A stretch of DNA of 64,000 nt from Alphaproteobacteria bacterium (GTDB lineage: Bacteria; Pseudomonadota; Alphaproteobacteria; Micropepsales; Micropepsaceae). Positions within the stretch are counted from its first letter, which is position 1; each line of letters begins with the position of its first letter. The notes under the pieces are model-generated. The model searched no databases. It saw only the letters and a list, made by a program, of their open reading frames with translations, and was not told the origin of the DNA. A program made the position numbers and the translations under genes. Shown piece by piece: positions 27,806 to 34,210 of the stretch. The stretch is taken from the NCBI GenBank assembly GCA_016124635.1, contig WGNJ01000002.1:162599-226598 (forward strand). The letters are read 5' to 3'.

Positions 27806-28480
27806 TCAAGACCCGGGCGGCGCCAGCGCGAAGCGCAGGCCGATCGTGACCGTTTCCTTGCGGATATCGTTGTCGTGCCAGATGCCGAAGTAGGGGCTCG
27901 ACCCGTCGTGGTAGTCGAAGCCGTCGACCGCGAGATAGCGGACGTTGACGAAGAGCGCGCTGCGTTCGCCCATCGCGTAGTTCACCCCGGCGATGCCTTG
28001 ATACGCGAACGACCAGTCCGTGTCCTCGAACCCGTATGTCTTCGACGATGTGTGCCCGCGATCGGCGCCGAGGCCTGCGCCCAGCGACACCGACCAGCGC
28101 TCGTCGAGCATGATGTCGTAGATCACGTTGGCCATCAGCGTGAACTCGCTGTTGATGCCGCCCGGATGCACGTCGATCTCGCCCGACAGACCGGTCAAGT
28201 GATCGTCTTTGTTTTCGCGGTAGCCGATTTCGCCTTCGACGCGCCAGTGCTCGTCGAGCGCGCGGCCGATCGTGCCGAAGACGCCCCATCCGGATTTGAG
28301 GCTCAGCGTCTCGTGCAGGAAAACGGGGCCGGGCTGATACTCTTCGACCCTGTTGATGTCGTCGACGAAGTTGGCGCCGCCTTCGAGCGCGACGTACCAG
28401 CCGTGCACGGGTCCTGCGTGCGCGAGGCCCGTGAGCGTCGCGATCGCGGTCGCGCCGGCAAGCAATGTGCGCAGTGTCAT
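27806..28480 (-). CDS. Outer-membrane beta-barrel protein
   Basis: 224 residues with a signal peptide (MTLRTLLAGATAIATLTGLAHA). The mature start GPVHGWYVALEGGANFV and later LMANVIYDI, WSVSLGAGLGADRG, FAYQGIAGVNYA and TVTIGLRF are close to segments of the OmpA-domain protein at 24474, so the two are paralogs. This one stops after the last barrel strand and has no periplasmic domain. Probable structural or adhesion OMP. Confidence 0.85.
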   Translation of the reverse strand: MTLRTLLAGATAIATLTGLAHAGPVHGWYVALEGGANFVDDINRVEEYQPGPVFLHETLSLKSGWGVFGTIGRALDEHWRVEGEIGYRENKDDHLTGLSGEIDVHPGGINSEFTLMANVIYDIMLDERWSVSLGAGLGADRGHTSSKTYGFEDTDWSFAYQGIAGVNYAMGERSALFVNVRYLAVDGFDYHDGSSPYFGIWHDNDIRKETVTIGLRFALAPPGS

Positions 28481-28770
28481 GAACCCCCGCTGGATCGCCG
28501 TCGCGTGCCCCGAGCCGCGATGTGCGTCTGATCGTGCAAGCGCGCGGTCGTCTCCGTCAACGCTAACGCGATGAAATCACTGCATTATTCCCCGTAGCGG
28601 TGAGCGACGCGGGATGCGTTCATGAGATGTGATGTGTGAATCGCGTGTCGCCGCAATCGCGAGCGAATGGTGCAAAAGATCTGGGCTGAGCGGGATCGAA
28701 ACATGCGCGCCGCCGTCCTTCGCGCGCGAGGGCATTCGGCATCGTTGAGAGCGGCGCCCGATGCTGAGGC
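28481..28770. other. Gene-free stretch between an OMP gene and a cold-shock gene
   Basis: About 290 bases (360 counting up to the cold-shock stop). It carries the OMP promoter for minus-strand transcription and, at its right end, the cold-shock gene's terminator. No other structure is evident. Confidence 0.4.
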
Positions 28771-28824
28771 AAAATCTCCTCGGGGCGCGCGCCCGCGCGA
28801 GCGAGCACGCTTGCATCCCCGAGG
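28771..28824 (-). terminator. Probable terminator of the cold-shock gene
   Basis: On the minus strand, 16 bases after the cold-shock stop, an 8-bp stem CCTCGGGG / CCCCGAGG encloses a 31-base GC-rich loop and is followed by AGATTTTG. Confidence 0.55.
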
Positions 28825-28839
28825 AAGTCGTTGCGGCGA

Positions 28840-29046
28840 TTACGCCTCGGAGAGGTTGACGGCCTTCGAGCCGCGCGCGTCCGGCTGCACGTCGAACTTG
28901 ACGCGTTGGCCTTCCGACAGTGCACGCATGCCGGCTTGTTCGACGGCGGTGGCGTGGACGAAGACGTCCTTGCCGCCGGCGTCCGGCGTGATGAAACCAA
29001 AACCCTTGGATGTATTGAAGAACTTCACCGTTCCGGTGATCGACAT
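28840..29046 (-). CDS. Cold-shock domain protein (CspA family)
   Basis: 68 residues from ATG 29046. A single cold-shock domain with both RNA-binding motifs: GTVKFFNTSKGFGFI (RNP1) and DVFVHAT (RNP2), ending in KAVNLSEA. These proteins bind single-stranded RNA and melt structures. A 5' leader lies upstream, but I could not define a thermosensor in it. An in-frame extension to 29115 is rejected because it precedes the conserved domain without likeness to the family. Confidence 0.95.
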   Translation of the reverse strand: MSITGTVKFFNTSKGFGFITPDAGGKDVFVHATAVEQAGMRALSEGQRVKFDVQPDARGSKAVNLSEA

Positions 29047-29430
29047 AGTCGCATTCCTTGCAAGCGAGTGTTGCCGCCCCGGCGACATGCCCGGGCGACG
29101 TGATAAGCCAACCAAACGTTGAGAAGGGTTTTAAGCCGTCCTAAGCGAAAGAGCCCCTGGACCTTGGGTCGTATGGGCGTGCAGCCGTCACGGCCGGGAA
29201 TATATGCCGAGCGCCCGCGCTTGACCACCCCCATCGCCAAGCCCGGCGCCGCCGTTCTCATACGCAGCGATCAAATGCCCGATGTGGCCGGTTCGAGCTG
29301 GTACCGCCCTTGGGGCGGTCGATCGTGTCGAGGCCGAGAGGCCGAGACCGATCGGGTGGGGGGATCGCTAGTTCCGCACACTCGCTCCCGGCTCATTGCG
29401 GCATCAGGGCGAACTTGGTCTCATCGCCAG
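29047..29430. other. Intergenic region holding repeat copy A1
   Basis: 384 bases between the divergent cold-shock gene and a small membrane-protein gene. Part will be the cold-shock 5' leader. Positions 29301-29364 hold the palindromic element described separately. Nothing else is recognised. Confidence 0.5.
29301..29364 (+). repeat. Palindromic repeat A, copy 1
   Basis: It begins GTACCGCCC, folds as ACCGCCC/GGGGCGGT, then a CGATCG-bounded hairpin capped by GGCC-GAGA-GGCC, and ends GGGTGGGGGGA. The GAGA loop is of GNRA type. It ends 66 bases before ATG 29431. Copy 2 is at 29809. Confidence 0.7.
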
Positions 29431-29739
29431 ATGATCCTGTCGCTTATCCAACAAGGTGCGTTCTATTGGGTCCTGCCGATTTGCGCGGCCATCCTATTGA
29501 CGTCGCGGCTGCTGCGATGGCTCTTCCCGAACACTGTCGTCGCGCGCGCGTCGATGTGGCTTGGCGTTGTAACACTGCTAGCCGTCGCTCTTGGCTTCCT
29601 TGCGGTCGCGATTCTGATGCTCCCGCACATGTTTGCGCAGAATGTCTGGTGGGGTCTCTCCGGTGCCGCCGCACTTGCGTTCATCTTTTACGTGGCCATT
29701 TCGGGCGTTCATTCGGCTCGCAAAGAGCGCCAGGGCTAA
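29431..29739 (+). CDS. Small three-helix membrane protein, unknown
   Basis: 102 residues, with helices near 11-29, 43-62 and 70-92 and a positively charged C-terminus (SARKERQG). I chose ATG 29431 because the upstream part of the same open frame covers repeat copy A1 and has no protein-like composition. It is bracketed by the two A repeats. No family recognised. Confidence 0.5.
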   Translation: MILSLIQQGAFYWVLPICAAILLTSRLLRWLFPNTVVARASMWLGVVTLLAVALGFLAVAILMLPHMFAQNVWWGLSGAAALAFIFYVAISGVHSARKERQG

Positions 29740-29808
29740 AATTCCCCGCGCAACTTCGCAGGTGTTTACGCAGGTCGACCGCACGCGCGGCACGACCGGT
29801 TCATCCTA

Positions 29809-29876
29809 GTACCGCCCCCGCTGTGGGGCGGTCGATCGTGCGAGGCCGAAAGGCCGAGATCGATCGGGTGGGGGGA
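29809..29876 (+). repeat. Palindromic repeat A, copy 2
   Basis: Same architecture as copy 1: GTACCGCCC, a GGGGCGGT arm, a CGATCG-bounded hairpin with GGCC-GAAA-GGCC (GNRA loop of different sequence), and a GGGTGGGGGGA tail. It ends 69 bases before ATG 29946. The loops differ while the stems are kept, which points to structure-level conservation. Confidence 0.7.
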
Positions 29877-29945
29877 ACCGCGCCGCGGCGCCCGCCGCCA
29901 AATCGCAATGTCGCGATGCGATCGCACGGCTATCATGCACGGCGC

Positions 29946-30476
29946 ATGCGAATCGCGCTCACCCTCCTTCTTCTCGTCCTCGCGACGGCCGTCGCCCAGG
30001 CTGCCGCGCCGAAACCCGCACGCGAGATGAAGAAGGCGATCGACGCCTTCGAAGGCTCGTGGACGATCGAAGAGGAATATCCGGAAAGTGCCGGCGCTGC
30101 CGGCAAAGGTCGCGGCACGGAGATCTGGACGGCGGGCCCCGGCAACATGTCGCTGATCTACGACTATGCTTCCGACACGCCGCGCGGCCGCGTGACCGCG
30201 CACGCCGTGTTGTGGTGGGACGCGCGCGCGAAAACCTTCCGCGAGCTTTGGTGCACGTCGAGCGCGCCCGCCTGCACGCTCTCGCCCGCGATCATCCGCT
30301 GGGACGGCGACGATCTCGTCTTCACCGAAACCTTCGAGCGCAACGGCAAGCGCGTCGCCTCGCGCGAAGTGTGGAGCGGCATCGCCAAGGACGCGCACAC
30401 CATGACGATCAGCCAAGGCCCGACCGCCTCGACGCTGAAACCCTGGCTCATCTCCCACGCCACCCGCACAAAGTAG
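29946..30476 (+). CDS. Secreted protein, DUF1579-like
   Basis: 176 residues with a signal peptide (MRIALTLLLLVLATAVAQAAA). The mature part begins AFEGSWTIEEEYP and has alternating strand segments (GPGNMSLIYDY, AHAVLWWDARAKTFRELWCT, IIRWDGDDLVFTETFERNGK) typical of lipocalin-like proteins of the DUF1579 type. There are two Cys in the CTSSAPAC loop. Function unknown; periplasmic ligand binding is a guess. Confidence 0.65.
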   Translation: MRIALTLLLLVLATAVAQAAAPKPAREMKKAIDAFEGSWTIEEEYPESAGAAGKGRGTEIWTAGPGNMSLIYDYASDTPRGRVTAHAVLWWDARAKTFRELWCTSSAPACTLSPAIIRWDGDDLVFTETFERNGKRVASREVWSGIAKDAHTMTISQGPTASTLKPWLISHATRTK

Positions 30477-30483
30477 TATTGCC

Positions 30484-30512
30484 TGGGAGCGCGGGCGTCC
30501 TCGCCCGCTCTT
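30484..30512. repeat. Palindromic repeat C, copy 1
   Basis: TGGGAGCGCGGGCG-TCC-TCGCCCGCTCTT: a short hairpin (GCGGGCG/CGCCCGC). A matching copy is 46 bases further on. It resembles short repeats dispersed in many bacterial genomes. Confidence 0.6.
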
Positions 30513-30558
30513 ACGGGCTTCAATGAAGCGCGCCGACATCGCCAAGCGCGTTCTCTCC

Positions 30559-30587
30559 CGGGAGCGCAGGCATCCTGCCTGCTCTTT
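30559..30587. repeat. Palindromic repeat C, copy 2
   Basis: CGGGAGCGCAGGCA-TCC-TGCCTGCTCTTT: the same frame as copy 1 with compensating changes in the arms (GCAGGCA/TGCCTGC). Confidence 0.6.
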
Positions 30588-30594
30588 CTTATCT

Positions 30595-30819
30595 TCATCT
30601 CCCCGCGCGCTGATCCAAGAACACCAGCACCAACCCCGCCAAAATTGCCGCCACGGCGGCGATCTGCGGAATCGGCAACCGTTTCTCTTCGGTCGCCTGC
30701 ACTTGGATCGGCCCGACGTTCATCACGTGCTTTTCCTGCGAATAGGTGATGTACGGCACCGCCAGCGCCACGATCCCGCCGACGATCAATATCAATCCAA
30801 CAATCGTGAGCCGCCGCAT
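30595..30819 (-). CDS. Small two-helix membrane protein
   Basis: 74 residues from ATG 30819, preceded by CGGAGGGCGAG. Two helices (about 5-22 and 50-67) flank a segment of about 25 residues (SQEKHVMNVGPIQVQATEEK). The length and the second-helix ending resemble DUF3185-type proteins, but I am not certain. Its 3' end abuts the C repeats. Confidence 0.55.
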   Translation of the reverse strand: MRRLTIVGLILIVGGIVALAVPYITYSQEKHVMNVGPIQVQATEEKRLPIPQIAAVAAILAGLVLVFLDQRAGR

Positions 30820-31035
30820 CTCGCCCTCCGTCCGCACGCCGCCCGAGCAAGGTTGCCACGCACGGGTATCACAAGCCAGCACCTTGCCCGCGGAGACACA
30901 AACCAAGGTGAACTCCTTCTGCCCTTTCAGCGAACGCGGCGGATTGCGGCTATCCTATTTGCATCTCCCACGCCACGCGGGCCCACTGATCCATCATAGA
31001 CGGGTGGTGACCCGTCCACCCAGCGGCGAGCCTCC

Positions 31036-31500
31036 TCACTCCGGTTGAACCTCGACTTTCGTAACGACGCGCTCGCCCCAGCTGGAGTCGAAATACGTCA
31101 CCCGCGCTTGCGTTCCCTCGCGCAGCGCCGCCGCAGACCACTTTGGTGCCTGCACGAACCCAGGCGTTGGCGGGCAACTGTCAGGATAAGTAAACGCCGT
31201 ATCACCCACCACATATGTTTGCCGATCCTTGCATACGACGCGCAAGTCGTGGACACGGCCCTCGACGGTGATCACGTGAGCACTGTCGACCGCGCGCGAA
31301 GTCTCAAGAAAGGCGGTGATGACGTGAGGCCATACGAAAGAGCAGAACACGCCGGCAACGATCAGCGCTGGCGCGCGCGTTCGAATGGACCAGCGTCGCT
31401 GACGCAAAACCATCGCGATGACAACGGGCGGCACGAACAGCGCAAACAAGCCGGTGAACCACAGCTGAGGCGAATACTCCCAGATCGTGACGTAGTGCAT
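31036..31500 (-). CDS. Membrane protein with C-terminal extracytoplasmic domain, unknown
   Basis: 154 residues. Two helices (about 14-33 and 43-61) are followed by a beta-rich segment (VITVEGRVHDLRVVCKDRQTYVVGDTAFTY) with two Cys (about 89 and 107) that may form a disulfide. The next part, REGTQARVTYFDSSWGERVVTKVEV, ends in a strand. A small hairpin (GACGGGT/ACCCGTC, 30999-31016) lies downstream. No family recognised. Confidence 0.55.
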   Translation of the reverse strand: MHYVTIWEYSPQLWFTGLFALFVPPVVIAMVLRQRRWSIRTRAPALIVAGVFCSFVWPHVITAFLETSRAVDSAHVITVEGRVHDLRVVCKDRQTYVVGDTAFTYPDSCPPTPGFVQAPKWSAAALREGTQARVTYFDSSWGERVVTKVEVQPE

Positions 31501-31746
31501 CGTCTCGCCGCCCTGTCGTCAGCGGCCGAAGGTCATACGCTCATGTGCCGCGCCGTCCTAGCTTGAGCCTTCATACCGTGCGTCGCCGGATCTGTACTTC
31601 CGTCGTGGAAATGTAGATTCGGCGCAACATAGCGCAGCATTCGCCCTAAAGCGCCTCCAATTGCAGCCAATAGGGGTGCTAGCCTTGGCTCGGGGCAGGC
31701 GGACGCGGAGCGCAACAGGCACACGGCCGCCGCATGGGGGGACATC

Positions 31747-32343
31747 ATGGACAGATCGCGCACCTGGCAATTCGCACTCGCATTGGCGCTGCCGCTGCTC
31801 GTCGGCGCCGCAATCTTCTTCAGCACCAATCAGACGGTCGAAATCGTCAGCGGCCAAATCGCCGGCGCGATTCCGTTATGGGCCGCGGCCGCCGTCGGGC
31901 TCGCAGTGGTGATGGCCCTAATCGGGGGCGAAATCGATCGTGCCCGCGAAGTTCGCCGCCTCAACAAGGAAATCGCCGATGAGCGCATTGCCTCGGGCCC
32001 GGAGGCGGATCGCATGGCCCACGCTCTCGTCACCGGCAACAGCGCGGATGTCGCTTTGATCGAGCGCCGTCTCGCCATCGACCTCGGCCTCGACGGTATA
32101 GCGACCGTTGCCTTTCACGAGCGCAAGAACGGCAAGATCGTCAACGTGAACTCGCGCCGCAAGATCGGCTTCGTTCATGTCGCCGCGCCCGAGGACGCAT
32201 CGACCGTCGCCAAGATCTGCGCCGCAATCGACGCCGCCTACGCGAGCGTGATACCCGGCGTCGAAGCCCACATCCTCGACAACGACCGCAACGACCTCCA
32301 CGGCAACAGCAAGATCAAGAATCTACGGTCGTCGAAGCTCTAG
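31747..32343 (+). CDS. Membrane protein with cytoplasmic C-terminal domain, unknown
   Basis: 198 residues. Two N-terminal helices (about 7-26 and 38-60) are followed by a charged coiled segment (GGEIDRAREVRRLNKEIADE). A mixed alpha/beta domain (about 90-190) includes LDGIATVAFHERKNGKIVNV and a helix DASTVAKICAAIDAAYASV. The C-terminus is basic. I see no catalytic motif and no known family. Confidence 0.6.
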   Translation: MDRSRTWQFALALALPLLVGAAIFFSTNQTVEIVSGQIAGAIPLWAAAAVGLAVVMALIGGEIDRAREVRRLNKEIADERIASGPEADRMAHALVTGNSADVALIERRLAIDLGLDGIATVAFHERKNGKIVNVNSRRKIGFVHVAAPEDASTVAKICAAIDAAYASVIPGVEAHILDNDRNDLHGNSKIKNLRSSKL

Positions 32344-32444
32344 TTGTTACTGCAATTGAAATTCGCGCACATCGGAACCGCCCGTAGACCGATCGATTAA
32401 CAGTCCTGGATATCAGTGCCCAGGGCGTGGCGCGAAGAGGGGCG

Positions 32445-33422
32445 CTACTTATTTGGACGATATGGAGTCCTGCAAAACTTCACTCTAGTTTTTGCGTTGG
32501 CGACGCCCAAGGATTCGAGCAGGTGCACAGCTACGTCGGCAGCGGCAAGTTGATGGTCGCTTGGCCCGATAATGACTTCGGGTAACAAATTATCGACAGT
32601 CACCCCAACTAGATTGGCGTACTTCTCCAAATCGAACCGCAGGCCTATCCGAGCACTTGACCCCGAGGTAAAGACTTCTTTTGTCAGCAAAGCGTTGTCA
32701 TCCGCGAAGGTCGCAAACGAAATGGCCCGCCACTCTCGCTCCTCTGCGAAACCGGGGTGCTTGTGTGTCGCCACAGCAATTAGCAAAAGTTGATACACGC
32801 CCCACAATACATTCGCCGGACCCGCTTTCCACCGGGCGCTGGCGAGCGGAGCTAACGAGGCCGCTAGAGCTAGGATATCGAGAACCTTGACCTCGAATTC
32901 CTCCCGTTCCTCATATCGAACTGGGTAGAGGACAACCGGCAGTCTCACCTTGTTGTAGCTGGCGGCGATCGCTTCACTGTTGAAAGCTAGACAAACGCCG
33001 GCGCCATCAGCACCGTACGCTCGCCACATCGATAACAATCCCGTCGGATGCTTCGGATCTGGAACGGACAAGCAAAAAACATAGGAACCAAACGTATCCT
33101 GATGCAATCGGCCATCCGTGAACACGAAGAACTCCTTGGTGAATCCGGGCAAAACGGCGTCGATGGCGTTGATGATCTTTGCGGCCCTAGCATCCTTTGT
33201 GAGCATCGCTGCAAGGAAGCTTGCTCCGCGAAGCATCTCTGTTCGATCGTTCATCGTGAGCGGATTGAACAGAATAATGGATTTGGATTCGACTATCTTC
33301 TGGAAGATGTTCAGCTTCGTGTAATGAAGCAAATGCTTCGGCCAATCCCCGGACGCATGCTGCAGTGATGCAGCCGCAGTTCGAAACAGATCGTCTGGGT
33401 CAATGGGTTTGGTCGGGTCCAT
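32445..33422 (-). CDS. DUF2971-family protein
   Basis: 325 residues. Family features: LLHYTKLNIFQKIVESKSIILFNPLTMNDRTEM near the N-terminus, FVFCLS-type YVFCLSVPDP, LLSMWRAYGADGAGVCLAFN, and FAEEREWRAISF. The function of DUF2971 is not established; such genes occur often in accessory or defence-type regions. Codon and base use are visibly more AT-rich than the neighbours, and the gene borders a 0.8 kb gene-free stretch, so transfer is likely. Confidence 0.8.
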   Translation of the reverse strand: MDPTKPIDPDDLFRTAAASLQHASGDWPKHLLHYTKLNIFQKIVESKSIILFNPLTMNDRTEMLRGASFLAAMLTKDARAAKIINAIDAVLPGFTKEFFVFTDGRLHQDTFGSYVFCLSVPDPKHPTGLLSMWRAYGADGAGVCLAFNSEAIAASYNKVRLPVVLYPVRYEEREEFEVKVLDILALAASLAPLASARWKAGPANVLWGVYQLLLIAVATHKHPGFAEEREWRAISFATFADDNALLTKEVFTSGSSARIGLRFDLEKYANLVGVTVDNLLPEVIIGPSDHQLAAADVAVHLLESLGVANAKTRVKFCRTPYRPNK

Positions 33423-33974
33423 CTCGCGATCCGTCAGGTACTGATCCCTAACTTACCTGATTTCAGGGGAATGCCGACGGCAGAGTTTGCAGCTTGCGCT
33501 CATTGACATAATCGCAAAGAAGTGGAATGGTACCAAATCGCCTCCTTCGGGCGGCGCGCTCATTGAACTTGTGAATATGTGTGCTGGTGAACCCGCTCGA
33601 GGCCGAGGCCTCCCGCGTACGGGAATACAGCCGATTGTGCTTGTCTTGTCCGGCGATTTCGTGTGGCGCGCTTGCAGTCGCTGTGCATACACATGTGTGA
33701 GGATATGTAGCGGATGAAATGGCGGAATTCCGCCGATGTAGCGGATGGAAGGGGCCATAGTGCGAAAAACGCAACTCGTGCGTGTGATGCTTCGGCGCTG
33801 ACCAGGATCGAAGCGCGTGAAACCGTCGAAAGCGCGGTTTGTACGAGCTTCATCCGTCACGCGTACGAGCTTTGTGACGGCGATTGTTGTGCGAAATCAA
33901 CGACGTGACGCTGTGTGAACTTCGAAGCGTTTGTCTTCGGCTGCTGGTTGCATCGGCTATTGTGACGTCGAGGC

Positions 33975-34035
33975 CACCCCCTCCGTCGCGCGCTTACGAG
34001 CGCGCGACACCTCCCCCGCTAAAGCGGTGGAGGAT
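33975..34035. repeat. Palindromic repeat B, copy 1
   Basis: CACCCCCTCC, then a 10-bp hairpin GTCGCGCGCT-TACG-AGCGCGCGAC, then a second hairpin CCTCCCCCGC-TAAA-GCGG-TGGAGG. Copy 2 lies 64 bases downstream. The form is that of dispersed REP/BIME-type elements. Confidence 0.65.
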
Positions 34036-34098
34036 GATTGAACCTTCGTCTCTTCCTTCGAGGCTTCGTGGCTTTGTGTGAAAACGATTCTCGCTGCG

Positions 34099-34150
34099 CA
34101 CCCCCTCCGTCGCGCGCGCGACACCTCCCCCGCGAAGACGCAGGGGAGGA
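34099..34150. repeat. Palindromic repeat B, copy 2
   Basis: CACCCCCTCC, a shortened GTCGCGCGCGCGAC palindrome, then CCTCCCC..GGGGAGG. It lies 60 bases downstream of the ftsK stop (minus strand), so it could also act in 3'-end formation of that transcript. Confidence 0.65.
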
Positions 34151-34210
34151 AAGCAAATGCTGAGGCGCGGGAAAGGCGGCCTCTAAATCGATGGCGGATG
34201 AGCGAGCGGC

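Larger units (their letters stand above)
33423..34210. other. Gene-free, relatively AT-rich stretch with repeats
   Basis: About 790 bases between the DUF2971 gene (both it and ftsK on minus). Open frames are short and have no protein-like signature. The left two thirds show no structure that I recognise. The right third holds two copies of repeat B. It may be remnant DNA of an insertion event. Confidence 0.5.

Noticed and set aside
30446..30985. A shared 15-mer (CATCTCCCACGCCAC) at about 30,447 and 30,962
   Set aside because: A match of this length is expected about once or twice by chance in 64 kb of GC-rich DNA.
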